Origin: Botrytis cinerea B05.10
Taxonomy: Eukaryota > Ascomycota > Leotiomycetes > Helotiales > Sclerotiniaceae
Direction of reading: 5' to 3'
Length of the DNA stretch: 64,000 nucleotides
NCBI RefSeq assembly: GCF_000143535.2
Contig: NC_037323.1
Location: forward strand, 186,001-250,000
Numbering within the stretch: position 1 is the stretch's first letter; every line of letters begins with the position of its first letter. A model generated the notes under the pieces. It worked only from the letters and a program-made list of their open reading frames with translations, made no database searches and was not told the DNA's origin. Both the position numbers and the translations under genes were made by a program. This document shows positions 44,330 through 55,500 of the stretch, piece by piece.

Positions 44330-45233
44330 ATGAGATTTCTATGCCTTCATGGAATGGGAACCAACAGTGATGTAGGTTGATTCCACTAATTAACGTAAAA
44401 TTTGACATGACTGATCAAATCTGCTCGGAATTCAGATTTTCGAACTTCAGACTGGTACTACTTTCTCCGCTCTCCTCTCTTCTTAGCGCATCAGCATAGT
44501 CTCTTCTCTCGGCTCACTCTTACACTCATACAGTAGCAATTCGGTACGCTCTTTCTCCCGATCACACATATGACTTCATCGAAGGCTCCGTTCCCTGTAC
44601 CATTGCTCCAGGTCAGTGAGAGTTCCCACTTCTTCCTTTTCTCGCCTCCTATAATAAATCTCCCATCTCATCCCCCCTAACTCAAGCCCCACAGGTTTAT
44701 CCGTACTCGTTGCACCCGGCACGCAAACGTTCCAATACGCAGACGAATCTTCCATTGCAAGCTGTTCTAAAGCGCTCCTTGATCTGCAAGACTACATTTC
44801 CGAATTCGGTCCATATGATGGCATTATTGCTTTTTCGAGTGGTGCCTCCGTAGCTGCCACATTCATTATTCGCCAACAAATCCTACTTAAGCGTCAAGAT
44901 TGCATGAAACTCAATTTTAAATGTGCGATTTTCTTTTCTGGTGGTATACCAGTGGACCCCACTGCATTATTAGAGCGAGAGGAGTTTGTCATTTTACAGC
45001 CTGATATACATGGAGAGATTATAGATCTACCTACAGCACATATTTGGGGCTGTAATGATCAATTATATCCTACGTTTGGGCCCGTTTTGACAAACTTGTG
45101 TAGAAGAGATCTTAGAGAGATATTCATACACCAAGGAGGACATGAAATCCCAGGGCCAGACAATAAGACTGCCGTTGCAGAAATAGTCAAAATTATCAGG
45201 AGAACTGTGGAAAGAGCATTAACCATCCAGTGA
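44330..45233 (+). CDS. FSH1/LovG-type alpha/beta serine hydrolase
   Basis: Four exons, 44330..44371, 44436..44454, 44537..44611 and 44695..45233, encode 224 aa; exon 2 is only 19 nt. The N-terminus MRFLCLHGMGTNSDIFELQT is the hallmark of the FSH1 family. The catalytic triad is readable: S93 in AFSSGAS (usually GFSQGA), D167 in WGCNDQLYP and H195 in QGGHEIPG. DFIEGSVPCTIAPG is the conserved segment before the nucleophile. In fungi, members next to highly reducing polyketide synthases (LovG for lovastatin) hydrolyse the finished chain from the carrier protein. The synthase in this window lacks a thioesterase, so this is the best candidate for that step. Its stop is 135 bp from the convergent transporter stop. 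All catalytic residues are present; the hydrolase call is firm, the partner is inferred. Confidence 0.92.
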
Positions 45234-45368
45234 CATATGTAGAATTATTATATATCGTAGTCAGACCCTCAACTCAAAGTTGCGCATTTCTCTATTGCTT
45301 CATGTGCCATCTATAGTTCGTCCGCATTCTAACCTACATGAACGTATCATTGGTAGAAGACCAAATGA

Positions 45369-47431
45369 TTATACCACAATCTGTTCTTTCTGCCACATGA
45401 GCAATGAAGATGGGATTTGTGCGGCGGCTAGGGCGATCAATATTCTGAATTGCAGATTATAACCACCGGCAAAGACTTCTCGTACCCTGCCTTGTACCTC
45501 AGGAGATAGAGATTGAATGTATTTTGCAGATTCAAAAACTGAAAGCTGTTCTTCCAAATTAAGAAATGCTTTCAATCGCGACGTTACGTACCCTTTGTAG
45601 GCAGCAGTCACAATTGCAAGCCCGAGGGCTCCACCCATAATACGGAATTGTGTGACACAGCCTAAAGCGACGGCTTCAAAGAGAACGTGTTAGCGGATGC
45701 ACGTGGGAAGAGATCTCGAGGATACTCACATTTATCTCGTGGATCAGCTACGGAATAAGGTGTCATTAGAATTAATGTTGAGATGTTGATACCAACACCA
45801 AAGCCAGCAATCACCTGGTAGCCATACTGAGCAGATGAAGCTGCTGCTGCTATTGGTAATGTCGACAGAAGGGCGAACCCTATTACCTGTATACAAGATG
45901 CTATGAGAACCAAGTAGATAGGTGGAACTTTCACTTTTCCTGCTAAGACAGCGGAGATCACGGAACCTACGGGGGCCAACACTGTGAATGGTATGAGTTT
46001 GAAACCAGCATCTAAGGCGGAGATGCCATCCACGACTTGAAATCTTTGGGGTAGTTGAAATATTGTAACAAACCACGGACCACCGAGGAATAAGGCATTG
46101 CTAGAAGAAAGTAGCGTATTAGAATGACATAAGATGTGACATGAAACATAATAAGTACTTACAGAGTCATTCCTATCCAGACTCGGCTCTTCATAAGTCT
46201 CCAAGGAAAAACTGGCTCTGTCGAACTCATGTTCACGGTCACTCTTCTTTCCCATAAGATAAAAAGTATCCACGTGACTCCAGAGATTATCAGTAGGGTA
46301 ATCACAAATGCCGAGTTCCACGCAAATTCTCCACCAGCTTCTTGCAATGCTGCGACTAACAATGTTGTAGCAATAATAAGGAGGATTGCTCCAACAAAAT
46401 CGATTTTACTGAAAGACTCCTTCGACGCAAAGCGCTTAACTTTTTGATGCCTGCTATCTTGGCCTTGGTACGGGAAAGATGTCGGAAGACCGAAGAAAAA
46501 TGCAGCCAATGCGAGGAATGCTAGAGGGACACTGAAAATAGCTTTTTAGTGACTGTTAAGAACGAAATTAATCTCTGCTAGAACTTACTTCAGAAGAAAG
46601 ATCCACCTCCAGTCCGGTGAATGGTTAAGCGCTCCACCAAATATCGGGCCGAGTAGTAAGGAGAATGAAAAGACGACAGAAACCAGGCCAGTATACTTAG
46701 GATACAGCTCTTTGGGAACAAGTTCCACCAATATAATAGTTCCAATGGCGAAATTCCCACCACCACCCAAGCCTTGAAGTGCGCGGAAAACAATTCTGTC
46801 ATCGACTCATTAGTCGTGCTCAGAAGTTTGATCTGTGTTATTGCACTCACAACTGTGTCATGGTTTGAGCTGCGCCGCAGAGGCCAGAAAAAATCGTAAA
46901 CAGGAGAACCACCATGACAGCAAATGGCTTTCTCCCATATATATCACTTAGTTTTGCCCAGATAATAAGCATACCTATACTAAGTCAGTTCAGTACTGTC
47001 AATGTCACATGATGAAGGAAAATTGTGGTACATACTGACATATCCCAGCATGTACGCAGATATGATCCAATTATCCTGACCAAAATGATGCAAATCGTTG
47101 GTGATTGAAATAAGAGCAGTGGTAACAATAGGGATCTCCAAATTGGTGAGGAAAAGGGTCATGCAGATACTATCATAAGATTAGAGGTTAGAAACAAACT
47201 TTGATATGTAGTACAATGATGGCACCGAGCGATTACATACGCCGCAGTGATCAGATGAAGTCGAAGACCCTTTAGATATTGGAAATCGACTCCATCACTT
47301 CCACTGATCATCTCCACATCCTCTCCCATGACTATCTGTTCCTTTTGTTGATTTTGGGGCACACTCAAGCTGTTGTTTTCCTCGGGTCTGTTCCGAATAT
47401 CACTGCTCTGGGAATCGACCGGCAATGACAT
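45369..47431 (-). CDS. MFS multidrug-type exporter, about 14 helices
   Basis: Seven exons on the minus strand, 47431..47241, 47169..47036, 46974..46851, 46795..46589, 46531..46163, 46100..45730 and 45673..45369, encode 566 aa. After a hydrophilic N-terminus (MSLPVDSQSSDIRNRPEENN) come helix 1 (TLFLTNLEIPIVTTALISIT), helix 2 with WIISAYMLGYV, the loop motif KLSDIYGRKP, then IVFRALQGLGGGGNFAIGTI and LLLGPIFGGAL (antiporter-type motif). Further helices lead to QFRIMGGALGLAIVTA and AAAQIPSSLLMW. This is the layout of fungal 14-helix drug:proton antiporters that commonly export cluster products. It lies between the hydrolase (tail-to-tail, 135 bp apart) and the rhodopsin-like gene (head-to-head, 2.4 kb). 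Substrate is inferred from context. Confidence 0.93.
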
Positions 47432-49808
47432 AGTGACTGTGATTGGAGGTTGTTTTTTGATTGTGCATTGAAGACTTTTTGTTGAGAATAAATCAAAAAG
47501 ATGTTCTGTAGAGGAAGATTGAAAAGTTAGCAGTTTCAAAAGGGAAATCAAAGATCAAATGTAGAAGTGAAATCTAAAAATGGTTTGATGTCTCTTTCCC
47601 CGTTGTGTTGTGATTGTACTAGCTTCACATTAGTCATCATCCCCTATATTTCCTTTCAGCAGGTACCGTCTACAGTCACTCCAAATCACTTATTTATGAC
47701 TGGGATTTAATTGGCGACAAACACCTTCCAATATACGAAGCAGATGTGCGATTATTGCTCACTTCTGAGTCCAACGAGTATTGTGAAGAAGTGTACCAAG
47801 GCTCAGAGCAGAAAGATGAGGGGCATCTTCCTCGAAAACAAGTCTAACAGATTTAATCAATTCCTCGTATCTGGTTTGAGCTTAGACAGAATTCTTCGGT
47901 GAAACCTCAGACCTAGTTATTACATTTTCAACATTGCATTAGTAAGATAGAAATATCATATACCAGTTCTCCTGGTTCAGTTCGGTAATTTATAAGCAGA
48001 TCATAGCGATTGCTACGGATACGAAAGTCACACAGTTCGCGGGTCCTTTTTGAAAGTAATCAAATAATCGAACAGGTACTACCGAATGATGAAATACAAG
48101 AACAGTGCCTTAGTGATTCAAAATATGTAGCCGTAAGACACAGTCAGACTTGTGCTCACTCTTGGAACTCTGAATGGAAAGTATCCCATTGGACGTAGAA
48201 TATTACTCGCTTGAGGAATGGAAATAAAACGTAGCAAGATTAGCCATTTTGGGTCACCGATAAGCTGTTCAAAATTTAATATAAATATTCTCACTTCCTT
48301 GATATCTTGCCATAAAACAACTCGAAAGGAATCTTTTAATCCAATATGTGTTACCAGTATGCGGGGATAAGGGCACATGTTTACGTGGCATAAGTTAGTT
48401 GGTGCTTACTTATGAGGCGTAGCAATGCCGTGGTCATAAGCATCGGCACTTACACAGCATATGCACGCCAATTTAGGTTTTATTATTATTTTGAAGAGCT
48501 ATAATAAATGCACAAAAGTTAGGATTGGTATTGAATATCTTTCAGGGTAAGTTAGTACTTGTTCTACGCAAGCGAATCATACATAAGTTAAGGGTGCCAT
48601 CAAAATCAGACCCTATGTTGAGCAGTTTCGAGTTGTACAATTACACACCACCATCCCATCATATCCCTGAATCCTTATCATGATTATATTCCACGGCATA
48701 CTCGGTCGTTTGTTAGGTCTTGGTTGGGTGTTACAGTATGGGGTAATAAGCATGCCAAGGCTTGCGTCTTTTTTGCCATGTGTCAGTAAGTTGTACAAGT
48801 CAAAGAACTACGTGTATATCCCTTCAGAATGATGCGCATCTCATAAGCAGTAGTTGGTAGATTTTGAACTAATGGATTGCTTGTGCTTTACTTTCCTATA
48901 GTTATACGTATATGTGGTTTCGAACAATGATAGGATGGCTTCTTGTTGAGCCGCTTTACCCTAAATCTAATAAGTACTAGCGATGATGCTCGTGTTCCAA
49001 GGCCTTTTTCGCTTGTGCTCATTTCAAGGAGTCACATGTACCTCGTGTCACCTCATGCACATGAGAACTTCTCATCAAATCAACGAATTTTCGTGAAGTC
49101 GCCGTTAACACTTTAAAAGCTGGTAGAATATTACGATGCACATAAGAATTAGGAGGATTTGTTTCAACTTCAGAATAACTATGTTCATGCATTCCTTGTC
49201 CACTCGTAATCAATGTAAATTGACACAGTTCTACCGCACACCATCCGAACGTAATACTATACCAACTCGAGCTTAAGAAGCTTTAGTTGGGCGATGTGGA
49301 CGGACACGCCGTTCCTCCGTGAAACGCTCTATTGTTGTTTGTTCAATCTGTGTAGATTTTGGGAAAGCTTTTTGACACTTTTCGTTCCTACGCGGCTGAA
49401 CTTCTTGATGCCAGCATTAACATCCTACACAGTAGAATCAGTATACTTGACTCTATTTATAACATTTCTCTAGTTCATTGTTCAATTGCAGGATACATGT
49501 AGCACATTAATTGAATGCACCCTCATGAAGCTAGGCATACTCTGATAGTTATAGAATGAATTATACCGCAGTAGAACCGTCTGACAGACTGTGCCTCTTC
49601 AGGAGTTACTTGATGCTTATGAAGGACGTAATTTATTGATGTTTCTAAAGCTTTTGGTTCAAAATCCCTGATTTCTCCAAATTTTGATCATTGTGATGGG
49701 CTTGACATAAAACCAGACGAGATCTCTGATTTTACTACATCACTAGCGAACCTCAATAATTCAAATCATCAATTTTTGTTGAACAAGACAGCTTCAAGTA
49801 ACCAGTAT
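47432..49808. promoter_or_regulatory. 2.4-kb divergent spacer, exporter and rhodopsin-like gene
   Basis: No convincing gene. An inverted CGG-N5-CCG pair lies at 49301-49311, about 500 bp upstream of the rhodopsin-like start. The remainder is AT-rich with short chance frames. Confidence 0.45.
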
Positions 49809-51157
49809 ATGTCAATCATGAATTCCTCAACTCAGCAGACGCCTGCTTCGCTGGAAGCGTTGTTAAATGGCCCTGCGCTGCAACCGCCAAATGGCGTTGT
49901 GCCTGACTTCACGGGCCCGCGGAGGCTGACGCAGGTGATGTTAGCTGTTGAGTTGCTGTTCTTATTGTGCACTACGATAGCAGTCTTGGTGCGCTTATAT
50001 ACCAAACTGATTATCAATCGCAAAGGAACTTTGGAGGATCGTGAGTCTCTGTTTACAACTTTACCGTTGCAGTTCTTGGCTGACCATCTAGTACTTTGTA
50101 CCATTTCTTGGGTATGCTATTATTGCTGCTCGCTTGTTGCAGTTTGTATTAATTATTTAGGCCTTATTCGCCGCTCTTTTTATCCTCATTCGATGGGGTG
50201 GTGTAGCCGGTGCCGGGCGACATCAATGGGATGTTCAACTAAAAGACTTAAAGCACTTTCTCTATGTAATTATCACTCAAACATAAAACTCTGCTGAGAT
50301 CTGACTCGATACACAGGGCCTCCATATCATCTCCATTTTAAATGGTTGTATCGTGCTTACGATTAAAGCATCTATTCTCCTTCAGTATGTGACTATATTT
50401 TCGATCGGGGAACGGAAATGGTTCTTCTGGACCTGCCATACATTTATCTGGTTAAACGTTGTCTTTTATGCCACTTGCTTCTTCATGGAGATCTTTTCTT
50501 GCAAGCCAATAGCAAAGGCATGGGATCCTTTCATGACCACTGGCTCATGTCCCATCAATGTCAAATATTTGAATATTGCAGCTTCATCAATCAACGTGAT
50601 ATCAGATTTGGCAATCCTTTTACTTCCACAAGGAATTATATGGAAACTTAACATGAATGCTTCAAAGCGCTTGGGTGTTTCACTGATTTTCGCTGCAGCG
50701 CTTCTGTGAGTTCTCTCTAAAAGATGATTTGGGCCCTCAAAGCTGCTAACATATCGTCAGTGCCTGCATTTTTGCTTCAGTACGTCTCTATTACGGCGTA
50801 GTTCTCTATTATAGTGACGATATCACATATTATACAAGCATGTTTGCCATACATATGTGTGCCGAACTTGGGCTAGCTATTATAGTTAGCTGTTTACCCG
50901 CATTTCCAAAATTCATCAGAACGATCAATCAAACTTCGTTTTTTTCGAGAATCAGCAGCTCTTTATATACAATGCTTGGTATTGGCAAGGAACAAAGTGT
51001 GGACAAAGAGACATTTTATCATGTGCAGAAACAGGTCGATCTGGGGAGAAAGCCCCGACAAGACACTTTTCAGCGATTAGTAGAAGAGCATGAATTGCAA
51101 TCGGCTTTCAGAGAAGAGAATAAAGGAACTGTGACATCAAGAGTAGAAGCGTGTTGA
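49809..51157 (+). CDS. rhodopsin-like seven-helix integral membrane protein
   Basis: Five exons, 49809..50040, 50092..50111, 50161..50265, 50317..50705 and 50761..51157, encode 380 aa. Exon 2 is only 20 nt (LLCTISW) but is needed to keep the frame between helix 1 and the AGRHQWDV loop. Seven hydrophobic segments are readable, including MLAVELLFLLCTTIAVLVRL, ALFAALFILIRWGGVAG, HIISILNGCIVLTIKAS, TFIWLNVVFYATCFFMEIF and VSCLPAFPKF. The motifs GAGRHQWDV, CKPIAKAWDP, LNIAASSINVISDLAILLLP and ASVRLYY are diagnostic of the large fungal rhodopsin-domain/PTH11-related family. These are not light-sensing opsins; most are of unknown role and some act as receptors. The C-terminal tail is hydrophilic. 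It stands 1.4 kb upstream of the polyketide synthase on the same strand; a cluster role is uncertain. An alternative ATG lies at 49818. Confidence 0.9.
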
Positions 51158-51756
51158 GAGTCAGGTTTCTGAGATTCAGGAGTGGATTCACAAGAGGGAA
51201 TATTGCGTTACAGATCACCTTACTCATTATATACAAGTAGTAATTTGTGTGCTATACAAGAATCGCTATTGTTTGGATTGTATGTATCACATGCGTTTGA
51301 TCCAAAGAGATTATTCAAATTCTGAAGGCTCCGATTAGGCTGTTTATGAAGACAAGCAACCTCAAAATCTGCAGATTCAACGAAAGAATACACGCTATTA
51401 CGACAGCATACCCCAGATTCTTTTCAGTAGTATCAGGGCTTCTGTGATGTGAATATTTGGGAAGAGTTAGTCCAAGTATCATTTACGAGATTATTAATTT
51501 AATTAGGGCTTTGAGTCCATAGATTCTTTCTGTCCTGTAATTCTACAATTACTTGAGCGGTAAGATTATATGCCATATCATTCGCAACGTTGCTTACGTA
51601 GAGGTATAATCTAAACAACGAACGCATAACGTTATTCCTTATTTGCTGGTTTCAAAGACAAAGCTCCCAATGATGAAAGTATTCTTCAGCTTTATCTTAG
51701 AGTGGCGAAAAGGCACATGTCGTGTCACTCTGCCACAGGATAATGGGAAGACATAG

Positions 51757-51768
51757 CCGGATATCCGG
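51757..51768. promoter_or_regulatory. perfect palindrome CCGGATATCCGG, candidate zinc-cluster regulator site
   Basis: This is a 12-bp perfect palindrome containing an inverted CGG-N4-CCG pair, about 830 bp upstream of the synthase ATG in otherwise AT-rich DNA. Zn2Cys6 cluster regulators use such paired triplets. No regulator gene is in the window. Confidence 0.35.
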
Positions 51769-52506
51769 GGAGAATGAATTGATTTGGTTGCACAACATCC
51801 TTTTCATCTGTGCCCAAGTGTTTTTTTGACTCATCCAATCTCTTGAGATGTAGTAAAGTAACTTGCAATGCCTTTTTGAATGTTATCTGACCCCGTGAAC
51901 TTCTCTGAGGCCTGCTCTAAAGCTCAGGGGTGTTGGTTCGGCTCAGTGACCCAGAAGGTAAGATCGGAAAAAGACTGTACTTTTGTTCATGACACGAGAG
52001 ATTAAATGAATGTCAATTATTGGCTCTATTCATCCTCTCCCTGTCAGTTTATTCCACCCCGGAAATTTGTGATCTTATTGGCACTGTTGTGAAAACTCGT
52101 ATGAAGAAAAGGAAGGATAATCATGACTAGATACCATAAACACTGCTATTATCTATTCCTAAAATAGTAATGATCTAATCAGCTCTAATGGTGTCAAATT
52201 CGGGTTACATCTGAACACCAACAACGTGCAGCATGAAGTTTTCTAAAGCAGACTATTGTTACTAATACTACCAAAAACGGCTAGGATTAATCCCTCGAAT
52301 TTACATCTGGTATCATAAATCTCGTGGGAGACTCAAAACCCAGTGCACACATCACTATCATGTCTGAGAGCTATTTTCTTATGATCTGAATAATCAGGAA
52401 TAAATCAAGGATATACCAATGTACAAGTTCGAAAAGTACCAGTATTCATTCTTGCTGTTACGCAGAACCAGCCACTGACAAAGACTTGTACGACTACCAT
52501 TGGAAA

Positions 52507-52512
52507 TATATA
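52507..52512 (+). promoter_or_regulatory. TATA box of the polyketide synthase gene
   Basis: TATATA in the stretch AAATATATACATATAC, 86-91 nt before the start codon. Confidence 0.4.
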
Positions 52513-52597
52513 CATATACTATCCTCGTACACCAGATTGCAGGCAGTGAAAGAGCTCAATCTTTTGATACTAGTTTTGTGATTCTTCATTCAACATC

Positions 52598-55500
52598 ATG
52601 GATCAAGACCTTCTTGAACCTATTGCCATTGTTGGCATATCTTTAAAATACCCTCAAGATGCTACTGGTCCGGAAGCCTTCTGGAAATTGATACAAGAGA
52701 AGAGGTGCACAATGACTGAATGGCCAAGCGACCGTCTGAACATTGATGCTTTTTATCATCCAGATAAGAAGAAGAACAGTACTGTGAGGTTTTCTCTGAC
52801 ATCTTCCCTTGAATATCTCACTTATTGACATCCAAAAGATCTACACACGAGGTGGAAACTTTTTGAAAGGCGATCTAGCAGCTTTTGATCCCTCGTTTTT
52901 TTCAATAACAGCCGAAGAAGCAAAAGCAATGGATCCCCAGCATCGGCTACTCCTAGAAACCACGTATCAAGCTCTTGAAAATGGTATGTATATCGTGTAC
53001 CTATTTAAAGACATTTATTTACATATCTACTCAGCCGGCATCCCACTCAGCAAAGCCTCTGGTACGAAGACAGGAGTTTATACTGGCTCCATGGCTGATG
53101 ACTACCGATTCACGTCTTTGAAAGATCCAGAGGATCTTCCAAAGTATGCTGTAACGGGGACTGCTATGTCACTTCTCGCAAACCGTCTAAGCTGGTTTTT
53201 CAATCTTGGTGGCCCAAGCATAAATCTGGATTCAGCTTGTTCGAGCAGTCTCATGGCCTTAGATATTGCATGTCAGGGACTGCGTAATGGAGATTCTTCT
53301 ATGGTTTGTTAAACAACGACTAGTCCTCTCTTTTTTCTCGTCGATTTTAAAGTTCTGACATTCGGCGATAGGCTATTGTTGCTGGTAGCTGTCTCATTAG
53401 CTGTCTGGAGACATGGATCAGCCTCTGCAATATGGGGTTTCTTTCACCGGATTCCAGATGCTATAGTTTTGACAATAGAGCGAACGGATATGCACGGAGC
53501 GAGGGTGTGGGCGTAGTCATAATCAAGAAGCTATCGGATGCATTGAAAGATAATGATACCATCAGGGCTGTCATTCGTGCAACTGGTTCAAACTCCGATG
53601 GTCATACACCTGGCATCACCCAGCCCAGTCGGGAGGCACAGACTCGTTTGATTGAAGAGACATATATCAAGGGCGGACTCGACCCAGCTAAAACAAGATA
53701 CTTTGAGGCTCATGGTAGGTCTATTTTAACGATTGAAAGCAAAATTCTTATCTATCAACAGGTACAGGAACGCCACTTGGCGATCCAATAGAAGCAGGGG
53801 CTATCGGTAGTGTCTTTCGTGAATACCGAAGTGCTACCGAGCCTTTATACGTGTGAGTGGTCCAGTGTAAACGTTTTCTCGTGATCAAGTATTTATGGCT
53901 GGATAGTGGTGCTCTGAAATCTAACATAGGTCATCTTGAAGGAGGCAGTGGTATTGCCGGCTTGATCAAAACAGTTCTCGTTCTTGAAAAGGGTATAATT
54001 CCACCAAATGCCAATTTCGAGCAAGCAAACTCAAACATAGATGCGGAGTTCTTTCACTTGAGGGTTCGTATTTCTTTACTTTTAAATTTCCAACAATGAT
54101 TTTTTATTAATGTGGTACTAGTTTCCTACAGAGCAAGCTCCGTGGCCTTCTCAAGGTCTCCGTCGAGCTTCCGTAAATTCATTTGGCTTCGGTGGATCAA
54201 ACTCCCATTGCATCGTGGATGATGCATATCATTTTTTGAAATTACATTCTCTCGTCGGCAATCACAATACTATCTTTGACTCACAGATTTGCCAAGATAT
54301 TTTAGAATCGGAAGATAAAGCATACGTACGAACCGCGTTCCTTGATGGCTTGATGTTTAGTTATGCTGACTTCCGCCCGTAACTCAGGTCAATAGAGCTA
54401 CCGCAAAATCGTTTAAATTTGTGTCTGATCCGCAACTACTAGTCTTTAGTGCTGTCGATAAAGATGGAATACGACGCGTTGCAGAAGCTTATAGATCCTA
54501 TTTTGCAGGTCATGCTTTGAAAACTCAAAGAAGCCAACTCTCTTTCTTGAGAGATCTAGCTTACACCCTTTCCGTTCGAAGGACCGCATTTGTATGGAGA
54601 TCTTTCGTTGTCACTGACACTTTGACCGATCTATTGGATCTTCCTACCAAAATCTCGTTGCCAATCAGGGCTGCCTCTTCTTTGGGCGTTGCATTTATTT
54701 TCACAGGTCAGGGTGCACAGTATTCTAGAATGGGAACGGCCTTACTCTCCCTCTCTGTTTTTCGCGATGCGCTCAAAAAGGCCAATGAAATCTTTCGCCA
54801 GCTTGGATGTACCTGGTGTCTTTTTAGTAGGATCATATTTCTTTATCACCTATGTCTTTGTCTCTCCAAAAAAACACGCTGACACTAATGAATTAAGATG
54901 AACTTGCTCATGACAAAAGTGCTTCTAACATCAATGACCCCGCTTATGCCCAGCCACTTTGTACCGCTCTGCAACTTGCACTAATCAAATTGCTTCGAAA
55001 ATATGGTGTATCACCTACCATTGTGCTAGGACATTCCTCTGGCGAAATCGCAGCAGCGTAAGTAACTCTTAAGGCCCTCAAAACAGAACACTTAAACTAA
55101 GTTATCAATTTTAGTTATGCGTGTGGTGGCCTATCTTTCAAATCTGCATGCAAAGTGGCTTTCTTTAGAGGGCAGGTGGCCCAGAAAATTCGACAAGATT
55201 TTAAACGACCTCCTCGTGCAATGATATCAATCAATCTTGCCGAATTCGAAATTCAGCCATATTTGACGAAACTAGTGGGGTCTTCCAATTCCGGGAGCTT
55301 CACTACAGCATGTGTTAATAGTCCCTGCAATGTGACCCTTTCAGGCTTGGAAAGTGATATCGATTTGCTTCAACAGCAACTGAATACTGATGGGATATTT
55401 GGGCGCAAATTAAAAACAGGCGTTGCTTATCATTCTCCTCAAATGAATGAAGTGGCACATGAATACTCTCACTTGATACAAAGCTTGACAATAGGTCGAA

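Larger units (their letters stand above)
51158..52597 (+). promoter_or_regulatory. promoter region of the polyketide synthase
   Basis: This 1.4-kb spacer holds no gene. It contains the CCGGATATCCGG palindrome (51757-51768) and a TATATA box at 52507-52512, about 90 nt before the ATG. Confidence 0.5.

Noticed and set aside
49809..51157. Light-sensing opsin
   Set aside because: The protein has the GAGRHQWDV and CKP...AWDP motifs of the fungal rhodopsin-domain family and no retinal-binding lysine context of true opsins.
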